64,000 nt of DNA, taken from contig NZ_QPIB01000007.1 in assembly GCF_003671765.1 (NCBI RefSeq), forward strand, positions 255,536 through 319,535, read 5' to 3'. Made by a program: the position numbers and the translations under genes. The notes below the pieces were generated by a model. The model was given only the letters and a program-made list of their open reading frames with translations, ran no database searches and was not told the DNA's origin. Below, piece after piece: positions 1 to 7,746 of the stretch. The stretch's first letter is position 1, and the number at the start of each line of letters is the position of its first letter. This stretch comes from Xenophilus sp. E41. GTDB lineage: Bacteria; Pseudomonadota; Gammaproteobacteria; Burkholderiales; Burkholderiaceae_C.

Positions 1-225
1 CCGACCATGGGCCTGTCGCCCATCATGTGCGACAAGATCTTCGAGGTGGTGCAGGAGGTCTACAAGCAGGGCGTCACGATCCTGCTCGTGGAGCAGAACG
101 CCAGCCGTGCGCTGCAGCTGGCCAACCGCGGCTACGTCATGGAGTCGGGCCTGATCACCATGAGCGGCGACGCGAAGGTGATGCTCAACGACCCGAAGGT
201 GCGGGCGGCCTATCTCGGCGAGTGA
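1..225 (+). CDS. livF: Branched-chain amino acid ABC transporter ATP-binding protein, C-terminal end (LivF-like)
   Basis: Only the last 75 codons are in the window; the reading frame is open to the left edge. The visible part reads ILLVEQNASRALQLANRGYV, the H-loop region and C-terminal tail characteristic of LivF-type ATPases of the branched-chain amino acid/amide (HAAT) family, in which a glutamate-glutamine-asparagine motif replaces the usual H-loop histidine context. The protein would energise import through LivHM-type permeases at the inner membrane. The Walker A and signature motifs lie outside the window, so the choice of LivF over LivG rests on the tail (VMLNDPKVRAAYLGE). A strong hairpin terminator follows 20 bases after the stop, so this is the last gene of its operon. 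Confidence 0.85.
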   Translation, partial: PTMGLSPIMCDKIFEVVQEVYKQGVTILLVEQNASRALQLANRGYVMESGLITMSGDAKVMLNDPKVRAAYLGE

Positions 226-245
226 GGCGCGCCAGCCATCGGCAG

Positions 246-271
246 AAGGCCCGCGGATGCGGGCCTTTTTT
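246..271 (+). terminator. Rho-independent terminator of the liv operon
   Basis: AAGGCCCGC, a GAT-centred loop and GCGGGCCTT are followed directly by a run of T. The stem is GC-rich and perfectly paired. It lies just after the LivF-like stop codon and reads on the plus strand. Confidence 0.85.
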
Positions 272-279
272 GCGTCGTA

Positions 280-345
280 TTGCTATGAAATCGATAGCTG
301 GTTCCGCCCGCTGGACACGGGCTGCAGCCATTTTTCGCTTGAAAA
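280..345 (-). repeat. Dispersed intergenic repeat, copy A
   Basis: On the minus strand the core reads GGCTGCAGCCCGT... then CAGCTATCGATTTCATAGCAA. The same core (GGGCTGCAGCGCCCGT ... CAGCTAT-n-AA ... TAGCAA) occurs near 4733, 12438 and 26593, with decayed relatives near 38723 and 53660. This copy fills the gap between the LivF terminator and the 3' end of the Bug gene. The CAGCTAT...ATAGC part forms a small hairpin. It resembles a short non-coding repeat family of Comamonadaceae; the family assignment is from memory. Confidence 0.7.
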
Positions 346-352
346 CCTCGCC

Positions 353-1342
353 TCAGTCGACCTTCGCGCCCGTCGCCTTCACCACCTGCTCGTACTTGGC
401 CAGCTCGTTCTTCATGAGCGTGCCGAACTGTTCGGGCGTGGTGGGCACGGGCTCGGCGAAGAGCAGCGCGAAGCGGCTCTTGGTCTCGGGCGCGTTCAGC
501 GCCGCCACGAAGGCGTGGTTGAGCTTCTCGATCACGTCCTTGGGCGTGCCGGCCGGCGCGACCAGGCCCCACCATGTGTCGATGGCGAAGCCCTTGAGCG
601 TGTCGGCCACCGGCGGCGTCTCGGGCAGGAAGGGGCTGCGCTGCAAGGTGGTGACGGCGATGGCCTTGAGCTTGCCGGCCTTGATGTTGGGGGCGGCCGT
701 GGCGAGGTTGTCGAAGTTGAAGTCCACCTGCCCCGACAGCAGCGCCAGTTGCGCCGGGTTGCCGCCGTTGTAGGGGATATGCACGGCAAAGATGCCGGCC
801 GCCTTCTTGAACATCTCGCCGGCCAGGTGCCCGGCGCTGCCGTTGCCGCCGCTGCCGTAGTTGAGCTTGCCGGGATTGGCCTTGGCGTAGGCGATCAGGT
901 CCTTGAGCGAGTTGATCTTCAGGCGCTGCGCCGTGTCGGCGTTCATCACCAGCACGTTGGGCACGCGGACCATCTGAGTGATGGGCGCGAAGTCCGTGGC
1001 CGCGTTGAAGGGCATCTTGGAATAGAGCCACGGGTTCACCGCGTTCGTGGCCGTGGCCGCGATGCCGATGGTCAGGCCGTCGGGCGCCGCCTTGGCCACC
1101 ATGTCGGCGCCGATGTTGCCGCCGGCGCCGGGCTTGTTGTCGATGATGACGGGGCCGCCCAGGGTGTCCTTGACGCGCTCGGCCAGCGCGCGCGCCGTGA
1201 TGTCGATCGGACCGCCGGCGGCATAGGGCACGACAAGCCGGACGGTGCGCTGTTGCGCGAACGCAGGCGTGGCGATAGAAGCGAAGCCGCCGAGCGCGAA
1301 TGCCGCGGCGGCGAGGGACGACAGGAAAGTGTTGCGTTGCAT
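353..1342 (-). CDS. Bug family (TctC-like) tripartite tricarboxylate transporter substrate-binding protein
   Basis: A 329-residue periplasmic solute-binding protein. The first 29 residues form a signal peptide ending in TPAFA, so ATG at 1342 is chosen although the frame stays open further upstream. After it comes the usual Bug pattern: VRLVVPYAAGGPIDITAR (ligand-loop region), VIIDNKPGAGGNIGADMVAKA, and later YGSGGNGSAGHLAGEMFK and HIPYNGGNPA. Bug proteins bind small organic acids and related ligands. No TctA/TctB membrane genes are adjacent, so this is an orphan binding protein, a common situation in Comamonadaceae. The ligand cannot be deduced. It is tail-to-tail with the LivF-like gene, with repeat copy A between them. 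Confidence 0.9.
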   Translation of the reverse strand: MQRNTFLSSLAAAAFALGGFASIATPAFAQQRTVRLVVPYAAGGPIDITARALAERVKDTLGGPVIIDNKPGAGGNIGADMVAKAAPDGLTIGIAATATNAVNPWLYSKMPFNAATDFAPITQMVRVPNVLVMNADTAQRLKINSLKDLIAYAKANPGKLNYGSGGNGSAGHLAGEMFKKAAGIFAVHIPYNGGNPAQLALLSGQVDFNFDNLATAAPNIKAGKLKAIAVTTLQRSPFLPETPPVADTLKGFAIDTWWGLVAPAGTPKDVIEKLNHAFVAALNAPETKSRFALLFAEPVPTTPEQFGTLMKNELAKYEQVVKATGAKVD

Positions 1343-1418
1343 GGTGCCGGCGATTGTCCGCATCCGGCGCCGTGCCCGCAGCGCGGCTATCCCTGAGCCC
1401 TTCGTGCGGCCGTGACGC

Positions 1419-2483
1419 TCAGGGCAGCGCCTTGTCCGCCTCGGTCGTGAACGCGTCGGCGTAGAACTCGTCCTCGGGCAGGCCGCCCTCGGCCACGTAG
1501 TCGCGCCTGGCCGACTCGACCACGATCGGCGCGCCGCAGGCATACACCTGGTGGCCCGACAGGTCGGCGATGTCTTCCAGCACCGCGCGATGGACGAAGC
1601 CGGTGCGGCCGGTCCAGTTGTCTTCGGGCGTGGCGTTGGAGATGACCGGCACATAGCGCAGGTTGGGCATGTCGGCCAGGCGCTCGCGCAGCCAGCCGTC
1701 CATGTACAGGTCCTCCGGCCGGCGGCCGCCCCAGTACAGGACGGCGGGCCGGTCGATGGCCTTGAACTTCATGTGCTCGATCAGCGCCTTGATCGGCGCG
1801 AAGCCGGTGCCCGAGGCGAGCATCACGATCGGCTTGTCCGAGTCCTCGCGCAGGAAGAAGCTGCCGTACGGCCCTTCGATGCGCAGGATCTCCTTCTCCT
1901 TCATCGCGCCGAACACGTGGTCGGTGAACTTGCCGCCGGGCATGTGGCGGATGTGCAGCTCGATGCCGGTGCCCGGCTCGGCCAGCGTGTGCGGTGCGTT
2001 GGCCATCGAATAGCTGCGCCGCGCGCCGTCGCGCAGGATGAATTCGACGTACTGCCCGGCGTGGAACTGCAGCGGCTCGCCGGCCGGCAGCTGCAGCCGC
2101 ACCATCATCACGTCGTGCGACTGCTTGGTCAGGGCCAGCACGCGCGCCGGCATCTTGCGGATCGGGAAGGCGCCGGCCTCGGTCACCTGGCGCGACTCGA
2201 GCACCACGTCGCTCGTCGGGTGCGAGCGGCAGGTGAGGATGTAGCCGGCCAGCTCTTCGTCGGCCGACAGCGCCTTGCTCTGGTGCGCCTCCATCGTCAC
2301 GGTGCCCGACAGCTTCTTGCACTTGCAGGAGCCGCAGGCGCCGTCCTTGCAGCCGTAGGGCAGGCCGATGCCCTGGCGGATGCCGGCGGCGAGGATGGTC
2401 TCTTCGCCGCTCACCGTGAAGGCGCGGCCGCTGGGTTCGACGGTGACGGAAAAGCCCGCATCGTGGGGCGCGGCAAGGCTCAT
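1419..2483 (-). CDS. Ferredoxin-NAD(P)H reductase-like flavoprotein (CDP-6-deoxy-delta-3,4-glucoseen reductase type)
   Basis: A 354-residue electron-transfer protein with three modules in order. The N-terminal plant-type [2Fe-2S] ferredoxin domain has ligands Cys45, Cys50, Cys53 and Cys85 (YGCKDGACGSC ... TCRSH). The FAD-binding barrel has RSYSMAN near residues 156-162. The NAD-binding domain has GTGFAP near 225-230. The layout matches AscD/VanB-like or phenol-hydroxylase reductase proteins, which pass electrons from NAD(P)H to a partner oxygenase or dehydrase. Comamonadaceae homologues are usually labelled CDP-6-deoxy-glucoseen reductase, but no deoxysugar genes are near, so the partner is unknown. 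ATG at 2483 gives a domain starting directly at the ferredoxin fold. It is divergent from the epimerase gene with about 50 bases between. Confidence 0.85.
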   Translation of the reverse strand: MSLAAPHDAGFSVTVEPSGRAFTVSGEETILAAGIRQGIGLPYGCKDGACGSCKCKKLSGTVTMEAHQSKALSADEELAGYILTCRSHPTSDVVLESRQVTEAGAFPIRKMPARVLALTKQSHDVMMVRLQLPAGEPLQFHAGQYVEFILRDGARRSYSMANAPHTLAEPGTGIELHIRHMPGGKFTDHVFGAMKEKEILRIEGPYGSFFLREDSDKPIVMLASGTGFAPIKALIEHMKFKAIDRPAVLYWGGRRPEDLYMDGWLRERLADMPNLRYVPVISNATPEDNWTGRTGFVHRAVLEDIADLSGHQVYACGAPIVVESARRDYVAEGGLPEDEFYADAFTTEADKALP

Positions 2484-2536
2484 GGGTATTCTTCGGCTCG
2501 GTCTTCGACAGGGAACCCGGGATTTTGCCTTCAAAC

Positions 2537-3448
2537 ATGAACCCCCTCGGCGCGCTGCCCGCGCGCTTCCGGCGCGGGCGGCTGCTCGTGGTCGGCTGCG
2601 GCGACGTCGGCCTGCGCGTGCTGCGCCAGCTCGGCGGCCGCATGCAGGTGCTGGCGCTGACCTCCAGTCCTTCGCGCGTGCCCGCGCTGCGCGCCGCGGG
2701 CGCGGTGCCGCTGCTGGGCGACCTCGATGCGCCGGCCAGCCTGCGCCGCCTGGCAGGCCTGGCCACGCGCGTGCTGCACCTGGCGCCGCCGCCGGCGGGC
2801 GAGACGGCGGGAGCTCGCGATGGCCGCACCCTCGCGCTGGCCCATGCGCTGCGCCGCCGCTCGCCGCCGTGGACGCTGGTCTACGGCTCGACCACCGGCG
2901 TGTACGGGGACTGCGGCGGCGTGCGCATCGACGAGACCCGCCGCGTGCAGCCCGGCACCTTGCGCGCCCAACGGCGCGTGGACGCCGAGCGCATCGTGCG
3001 TCACCTGGGCCGCAGCGCAGGCGTGCGCGCCAGCATCCTGCGCATCCCCGGCATCTACGCGCCCGACCGCGAGGGCGGCACGCCACGCGAGCGCCTGCTG
3101 CAGGCCACGCCCGTGCTGCGCGCCGAGGACGACGTCTACACCAACCACATCCATGCCGACGACCTCGCGCGCGCCTGCATTGCCGCGCTCTTCCGCGGCC
3201 GGCCGCAGCGCGTGGTGAACGCCAACGACGACACCGACCTGAAGATGGGCGACTACATGGACCTCGCCGCCGACCTGTACCGCCTTTCGCGCCCGCCGCG
3301 CATCGACCGCGACGAAGCCCAGCGCCAGATGTCGGCGCAGCGCCTGAGCTTCATGAACGAGTCGCGTCGGCTGGACAACGCCCGCCTCAAGCGCGAGCTC
3401 AAGGTGCGCCTGCGGTATCCCACCGTGCGGCAGGGCCTGGCCAACTGA
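2537..3448 (+). CDS. NAD-dependent epimerase/dehydratase (extended SDR-like)
   Basis: A 303-residue Rossmann-fold protein. Near the N-terminus LLVVGCGDVGLRVLRQL gives the glycine-rich nucleotide-binding loop (GxGxxG). It is followed by LVYGSTTGVYGDCGG, the region where SDR enzymes carry the catalytic Ser/Tyr, and by ILRIPGIYAPDR and YTNHIHADDLARA, typical of NAD-dependent epimerase/dehydratase family proteins resembling YeeZ. The canonical YxxxK is not obvious, so catalytic competence is uncertain. ATG at 2537 is preferred to a TTG four codons earlier. The substrate is not known. Confidence 0.8.
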   Translation: MNPLGALPARFRRGRLLVVGCGDVGLRVLRQLGGRMQVLALTSSPSRVPALRAAGAVPLLGDLDAPASLRRLAGLATRVLHLAPPPAGETAGARDGRTLALAHALRRRSPPWTLVYGSTTGVYGDCGGVRIDETRRVQPGTLRAQRRVDAERIVRHLGRSAGVRASILRIPGIYAPDREGGTPRERLLQATPVLRAEDDVYTNHIHADDLARACIAALFRGRPQRVVNANDDTDLKMGDYMDLAADLYRLSRPPRIDRDEAQRQMSAQRLSFMNESRRLDNARLKRELKVRLRYPTVRQGLAN

Positions 3449-3488
3449 TGCCGATGCGCAGCGCAGCGATCGCATTCGGCGCAGCGCA

Positions 3489-3567
3489 GGAGGCCGGAAT
3501 CGAACCCTCGCCCACGCGCCAGCGTGGGCGATTCCATCATCGCCAAGGGCGTGCCGGTTCGATTCCG
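3489..3567. repeat. tRNA-Leu-derived sequence fragments (one direct, one inverted)
   Basis: Bases 3489-3506 (GGAGGCCGGAATCGAACC) repeat exactly 18 bases of the nearby tRNA-Leu T-arm and acceptor region (3625-3642) in the same orientation. Bases 3551-3567 (GTGCCGGTTCGATTCCG) repeat exactly 17 bases of the same tRNA region in inverted orientation. Between them lies a perfect 9-bp hairpin (CGCCCACGC-GCCA-GCGTGGGCG). Neither fragment folds into a full cloverleaf, so these look like tRNA relics or attachment-site-like duplications. Confidence 0.6.
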
Positions 3568-3579
3568 TGCGCGAAGGCC

Positions 3580-3609
3580 CAAAAAGCAAAGGCCCGCCAA
3601 AGGCGGGCC
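3580..3609 (-). terminator. Rho-independent terminator of tRNA-Leu
   Basis: On the minus strand the sequence just after the tRNA folds into GGCCCGCC-TTT-GGCGGGCC, a perfect 8-bp stem, followed by TTTGCTTTTT. Its position 9 bases after the encoded CCA fits a terminator of the tRNA transcript. Confidence 0.8.
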
Positions 3610-3617
3610 AAGCTTTT

Positions 3618-3702
3618 TGGTGCCGGAGGCCGGAATCGAACCGGCACGCCTTGCGGCGGGGGATTTTGAGTCCCCTGCGTCTACCAATTTCACCACTCCG
3701 GC
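3618..3702 (-). tRNA. tRNA-Leu (anticodon CAA)
   Basis: Read on the minus strand the gene starts GCCGGAGTGGTGAAATTGG and ends CTCCGGC-A-CCA, so the CCA end is encoded. The acceptor stem is a perfect 7 bp (GCCGGAG/CTCCGGC). The anticodon arm is GGGGA-CTCAAAA-TCCCC, placing CAA at positions 34-36. A class II variable arm follows, and the T-arm is GCCGG-TTCGATT-CCGGC. CAA reads UUG leucine codons. A terminator follows directly. Confidence 0.95.
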
Positions 3703-3811
3703 AGGAAGCGCAAAGACAGCCCAAAATTATGGCACAGTGCCCCGGCCGCACCCGCCTTCCGGCGGGCCTTGCGCCCTCGGGCGGAAGCAGGCGGACACGA
3801 CCACACCACCC

Positions 3812-4720
3812 ATGACCCATTCCTACCCGACGATCGAAGACGCGATCGGCCGCACGCCGCTGGTGGCGCTGCAGCGCATCGACGCCGCCGAGAACGCCGC
3901 CCGCGGCAACGTGATCCTGGCCAAGCTCGAGGGCAACAACCCGGCGGGCTCCGTGAAGGACCGCCCCGCGCTGTCGATGATCCGGCGCGCCGAGGAGCGG
4001 GGCGAGATCCACCCCGGCGACACGCTGATCGAGGCCACCTCGGGCAACACCGGCATCGCGCTGGCGATGGCCGCGGCCGTCAAGGGCTACCGCATGGTGC
4101 TGATCATGCCGGAGGACCTGTCGGTCGAGCGGGCGCAGACCATGAAGGCCTTCGGCGCCGAACTCATCCTCACGCCCAAGAGCGGCGGCATGGAGTACGC
4201 ACGCGACCTGGCCGAGCAGATGGTCGCGCAGGGCAAGGGCCGCGTGCTCGACCAGTTCGCCAACCCGGACAACCCGCGCATCCACTACGAGACCACCGGC
4301 CCCGAGCTGTGGGAGCAGACGGGCGGGCGCATCACGCACTTCGTGAGCGCCATGGGGACCACGGGCACCATCACCGGTGTGTCGCGCTTCCTGAAGGAGA
4401 AGAACCCCGAGGTGCGCATCGTCGGCGCGCAGCCCGACGAGGGCTCGCGCATCCCCGGCATCCGCAAGTGGCCGCAGGAATACCTGCCCAAGATCTACGA
4501 GCCCAGCCGCGTGGACGAGCTGGTGTACGTGAGCCAGGACGACGCCGAGGATCTGGCCCGCCGCCTCGCGCGCGAGGAAGGCATCTTCGGCGGCATCTCG
4601 GCCGCCGGCGCGCTGTGGGTGGCCCTGCAGGTCGCGAAGCAGGTCCAGAACGCGACCATCGTCTTCGTCGTTTGCGATCGGGGCGATCGCTACCTCTCGA
4701 CCGGCGTGTTTCCCGCCTGA
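3812..4720 (+). CDS. cysM: Cysteine synthase B (O-acetylserine sulfhydrylase B)
   Basis: A 302-residue PLP enzyme, close to the length of E. coli CysM (303). It makes cysteine from O-acetylserine and sulfide or thiosulfate in the cytoplasm. The PLP lysine is Lys49 in NPAGSVKDRPA, the substrate/phosphate loop is TSGNTG at about 76-81, and the C-terminal part has the usual GTTGTITG loop and EGIFGGISAAG. The CysM-type features (short length, GNNPAGSVKDRPAL) separate it from CysK. ATG at 3812 is the start that gives the family N-terminus (YPTIEDAIGRTPLV). It stands alone; the next gene starts 74 bases on, after a dispersed repeat. Confidence 0.95.
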   Translation: MTHSYPTIEDAIGRTPLVALQRIDAAENAARGNVILAKLEGNNPAGSVKDRPALSMIRRAEERGEIHPGDTLIEATSGNTGIALAMAAAVKGYRMVLIMPEDLSVERAQTMKAFGAELILTPKSGGMEYARDLAEQMVAQGKGRVLDQFANPDNPRIHYETTGPELWEQTGGRITHFVSAMGTTGTITGVSRFLKEKNPEVRIVGAQPDEGSRIPGIRKWPQEYLPKIYEPSRVDELVYVSQDDAEDLARRLAREEGIFGGISAAGALWVALQVAKQVQNATIVFVVCDRGDRYLSTGVFPA

Positions 4721-4728
4721 TCGGCGCT

Positions 4729-4793
4729 TCAAGAAAAAAGGCCTGCAGCGCCCGTCCCGCCAGCGCGAGCAGCTATCAAAAGAGTAGCAAAAC
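4729..4793 (+). repeat. Dispersed intergenic repeat, copy B
   Basis: The core reads CCTGCAGCGCCCGTCCCG ... CAGCTATCAAAAGAGTAGCAA. It occupies the whole cysM-Nudix gap and ends two bases before the Nudix ATG, so it forms that gene's 5' untranslated leader. Compare copies A (280), C (12438) and D (26593). Confidence 0.7.
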
Positions 4794-4794
4794 G

Positions 4795-5343
4795 ATGAAT
4801 CTGCCCAAGTTCTGCCCGGCCTGCGCCACGCCGCTCGAATGGATCGAGATGATGGAGGACGGCGGCCCCAAGGCGCGCCTGCGCTGCCCGGCCTGCGGCC
4901 ACACGCACTGGAACAATCCGACGCCCGTGCTGGCCGCCATCGTCGAATACCGCGGGCAGGTGCTGCTGGCGCGCAACGCGGCCTGGCCGGCCAAGATGTT
5001 CGCGCTCATCACCGGCTTCATGGAAGCCGGCGAGACGCCGGAGGAGGGCGTGGCCCGCGAGGTGAAGGAAGAGACCAACCTCGACGTGAGCGCCACCAGG
5101 ATCGTCGGCGCCTACGATTTCCAGCGCATGAACCAGGTCATCATTGCCTACCACGTGGTGGCCGACGGCGAGGTGACGCTCTCGCCCGAACTGGTCGACT
5201 ACCGCCTGTACGACCTGCCCGACCTGCGCTGCTGGCCGGCCGGCACGGGCTATGCATTGGCAGACTGGCTGCGCACGCGCGGCCACGAGCCGGTCTTCTT
5301 CACGGCGCAGGAAAACGAAGAGCGCCGGCGTGGACTGAACTGA
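4795..5343 (+). CDS. Nudix hydrolase with N-terminal zinc ribbon
   Basis: A 182-residue protein. Residues 7-34 hold a four-cysteine zinc ribbon (Cys7, Cys10, Cys31, Cys34). The Nudix box runs from Gly74 (GFMEAGE ... REVKEET), with the catalytic REVKEE at 88-93. The glycine that normally follows EEx is asparagine (ETNLD), a small departure from the consensus. Zinc ribbon plus Nudix is the NudC/NADH-pyrophosphatase-like arrangement, but the protein is shorter than NudC and lacks an obvious SQPWPFPxS motif. The call is therefore kept general: hydrolysis of a nucleoside diphosphate linked to another moiety. The start lies immediately after repeat copy B. Confidence 0.85.
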   Translation: MNLPKFCPACATPLEWIEMMEDGGPKARLRCPACGHTHWNNPTPVLAAIVEYRGQVLLARNAAWPAKMFALITGFMEAGETPEEGVAREVKEETNLDVSATRIVGAYDFQRMNQVIIAYHVVADGEVTLSPELVDYRLYDLPDLRCWPAGTGYALADWLRTRGHEPVFFTAQENEERRRGLN

Positions 5344-5360
5344 GGCCGCCCGGGACGCCC

Positions 5361-5609
5361 ATGGACGACGCATCGACCCCCCTCCAGATCGACCGCGAGA
5401 TCGACACCCGCGGGCTGAATTGCCCCCTCCCCATCCTCAAGGCCAAGAAGGCGCTGAACGACATGCAGAGCGGGCAGCTGCTCAAGGTCGTGGCCACCGA
5501 TCCGGGGTCGCTGCGCGACTTCGAGGCCTTCGCGCGCCAGACGGGGCACGGGCTGCTCGAGCAGCAGACCGTGGGCACCGAGTACATCCATGTGCTGAGG
5601 CGGCGGTGA
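5361..5609 (+). CDS. TusA-like sulfurtransferase
   Basis: An 82-residue protein with the TusA/SirA fold signature: DTRGLNCPLPILKAKKAL, where Cys21 in the CPxP motif is the persulfide-carrying residue. Members of the family relay sulfur for tRNA thiolation, molybdenum cofactor or sulfur metabolism. It begins 17 bases after the Nudix stop and its TGA overlaps the ATG of the following SGNH-like gene by one base, so the three are probably co-transcribed. There is no tus operon or soxYZ nearby to define the recipient. Confidence 0.9.
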   Translation: MDDASTPLQIDREIDTRGLNCPLPILKAKKALNDMQSGQLLKVVATDPGSLRDFEAFARQTGHGLLEQQTVGTEYIHVLRRR

Positions 5610-6706
5610 TGGCGCGCGCTGCACCGGCCTCTCGCGCGCGCCGAGGCGCCCGGTGGCTGCTGGGCGCCTCGGCACTGGCGGCGCTGGCCCTCTTCGGCGG
5701 CGCCGCGTCGCTGGCGCAGAAGCCGGCGTCCGCCGCGGGCGCGGTGCCCATGGCCGTTCTCGGCGACTCCAACAGCCACTCCTACCAGGACAGCGTGTCC
5801 TTCCCGGCCGGCAGCGGGCAGCGCGGAGGGCCGTACCAGGACCGCACCTTCCAGTGGACCGAGGTGCTGGCCCGCCTGCGCGCCGGTGTGATCGACCCGG
5901 GCCCCTGGGAAGTCGTGGGCCAGAACCGCGTGGTCGCCAAGCTGGGCGAGTGGGCCGATGTGCGGGGCGCCCGTTCGCCGCGCAAGCAGGACTACCGCTA
6001 CAACTTCGCGGCCTCGGGCGCCGGCTGCAGCGCGCTCACCGAAGGCGTGCACCGCCAGGTCCAGCCGCTGCTCGACGCCATGGGGCAGGACGCGCCGCGC
6101 TGGAAGCAGGGCGTCGTCGTCCTGCGCATCGGCCTGGTGCAGATGGCCGATCCCGCCTTCCTCGACCAGCTTGCGCGCGACCCCGCGGCCGCGGCCGGGC
6201 AGCGCCTGGTCGGCGAATGCATGGCGCAGGTGACGCGCGCGGTCCAGATGATCCGCACGGCGCATCCGCAGACGCACATCGTGCTGGTGGGCATCTTCGA
6301 CGACAGCAACGACCCGGTGAACTTCGACAAGTGGCATTCGCGCGCCGCGCTCGACAACATCTCGCGCGGCCTGGACCGGTACGACGCCGGCCTGCGGCAA
6401 CTCGCAGCGAAGACGCCCAATGCCAGCTTCTTCGACGACCGCGCCTGGTTTCGCGAGCTGTGGGGCGAGCGCGGCCCGGACGGCAAGCCCGCCTACCGCG
6501 AGCTGAAGATCGGCGACCGCCTGCGGGTCACCCTCACGCTGGGCGACGCGCCGTCGCACGCCCTGGTGAGCGACGACCACTGGGGCCTGGTCGTCAACGT
6601 GAAGTGGGCGCAAGCCATGAGCCGTCACCTGGCCTCGGTGGGCCTGCCGGTCCGGCCCATCGACGACGCCGAAGCGCAGCGTTTCATCGAGGCGCAACTG
6701 CGCTGA
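5609..6706 (+). CDS. SGNH/GDSL-like hydrolase family protein, exported
   Basis: A 365-residue protein translationally coupled (TGATG) to the TusA-like gene. Residues 10-45 contain an arginine-rich start followed by a hydrophobic stretch (WLLGASALAALALFGG), consistent with a signal peptide or anchor. AVLGDSNSHSY at about 49-59 is a GDSx block I with Ser54 as the likely nucleophile, and SDDHWG near residue 325 could supply the catalytic Asp/His. The arrangement suggests a periplasmic SGNH-fold esterase or acetyl-esterase-like protein, but the substrate is unknown and the middle of the protein has no motif I recognise. Confidence 0.65.
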   Translation: MARAAPASRARRGARWLLGASALAALALFGGAASLAQKPASAAGAVPMAVLGDSNSHSYQDSVSFPAGSGQRGGPYQDRTFQWTEVLARLRAGVIDPGPWEVVGQNRVVAKLGEWADVRGARSPRKQDYRYNFAASGAGCSALTEGVHRQVQPLLDAMGQDAPRWKQGVVVLRIGLVQMADPAFLDQLARDPAAAAGQRLVGECMAQVTRAVQMIRTAHPQTHIVLVGIFDDSNDPVNFDKWHSRAALDNISRGLDRYDAGLRQLAAKTPNASFFDDRAWFRELWGERGPDGKPAYRELKIGDRLRVTLTLGDAPSHALVSDDHWGLVVNVKWAQAMSRHLASVGLPVRPIDDAEAQRFIEAQLR

Positions 6707-6729
6707 GGCTTCGCCACCCTGGAACGACA

Positions 6730-6762
6730 AGGCCGCCGGCCCTTGCGGGCTGCGGCGGCCTG
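6730..6762. terminator. GC-rich inverted repeat between convergent genes, possible terminator
   Basis: GGCCGCCGGCCC and GGGCTGCGGCGGCC pair into a strong imperfect hairpin between the SGNH-like gene and the convergent galU gene. There is no T-run on either side, so its role as a bidirectional terminator is only likely. Confidence 0.4.
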
Positions 6763-6781
6763 GCCGGCGATGGGGGGTCGC

Positions 6782-7669
6782 TCAGAGGCTGAGCGTCTTG
6801 AGGTACTCGCGGAAGGAACCGCCCACCTCCGGGTGCGCCAGGGCCAGTTCGACCGTCGCCTGCAGGAAGCCTTCCTTCGCGCCACAGTCGTAGCGGATGC
6901 CCTTGTAGGCGTAGGCGTAGACGCTTTCCTTCTTCATCAGCGAGGCGATGCCGTCGGTGAGCTGGATCTCGCCGCCCGCGCCCTTGGGCTGGTTGCGGAT
7001 CTCGTCGAACACGCCGGGCGTGAGGATGTAGCGGCCCGCCACGCCCAGGCGTGAGGGCGCGTTCTCGGGCGAGGGCTTCTCGACCATCGCGCGCACCTGC
7101 GTGATGCCGCCGCCCATGGCGTCACCGGCGACGATGCCGTAACGCTTGACCTGGTCGAGCGGCACTTCCTGCACGGCCAGCACGGAACCGCCCAGGTTGG
7201 CGTAGTTGCGCACCATCTGCGCCAGCACGCCTTCGCCGCCCTCGGGGCCGACCATCAGGTCATCGGCCAGCAGCACGGCAAAGGGCTGGTCGCCCACCAG
7301 GTGCTCCGCGCACAGCACGGCGTGTCCCAGGCCCAGCATGCGCGGCTGGCGCACGTAGGAACAGGTCATGTCGTCGGGCGCGACGGAGCGGGCGATGTGC
7401 AGCAGCGCGTCCTTGCCGCTGGCCTCGAGCTGGCTTTCCAGCTCGTAGGCGGTGTCGTAGTGGTCCTCGATGGCGCGCTTGTTGCGGCCGGTGACGAAGA
7501 TCATGTCGCGGATGCCGGCGGCGTAGGCCTCCTCGACCGCGTACTGGATCAGCGGCTTGTCGACCACCGGGAGCATTTCCTTGGGCTGGGCCTTGGTGGC
7601 CGGCAGGAAGCGGGTGCCGAAACCGGCGACGGGGAAGACCGCCTTGCGAATTCGCGTCGAAGTGGGCAT
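6782..7669 (-). CDS. galU: UTP-glucose-1-phosphate uridylyltransferase
   Basis: A 295-residue nucleotidyltransferase that makes UDP-glucose from UTP and glucose-1-phosphate for polysaccharide and nucleotide-sugar synthesis. The N-terminus has the family signature [18 protein letters not shown] (residues 10-27) followed by [26 protein letters not shown] and QVRAMVEKP are the metal- and sugar-binding motifs. The length matches bacterial GalU. It lies 77 bases downstream of valS on the same strand and may be read from the same transcript. Confidence 0.95.
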   Translation of the reverse strand: MPTSTRIRKAVFPVAGFGTRFLPATKAQPKEMLPVVDKPLIQYAVEEAYAAGIRDMIFVTGRNKRAIEDHYDTAYELESQLEASGKDALLHIARSVAPDDMTCSYVRQPRMLGLGHAVLCAEHLVGDQPFAVLLADDLMVGPEGGEGVLAQMVRNYANLGGSVLAVQEVPLDQVKRYGIVAGDAMGGGITQVRAMVEKPSPENAPSRLGVAGRYILTPGVFDEIRNQPKGAGGEIQLTDGIASLMKKESVYAYAYKGIRYDCGAKEGFLQATVELALAHPEVGGSFREYLKTLSL

Positions 7670-7746
7670 GGGTCAGAAAGAAATGAGTAGGAAGGTTTTA
7701 CTTTGCCAAGTTCACCATGGTAGCCAGTACGAATGAATGCTGGCTG

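Noticed and set aside
3253-3696. A minus-strand frame beginning MVKLVDAGDSKS across the tRNA-Leu
   Set aside because: It is the well-known false translation of a leucine tRNA gene and its derived fragments.
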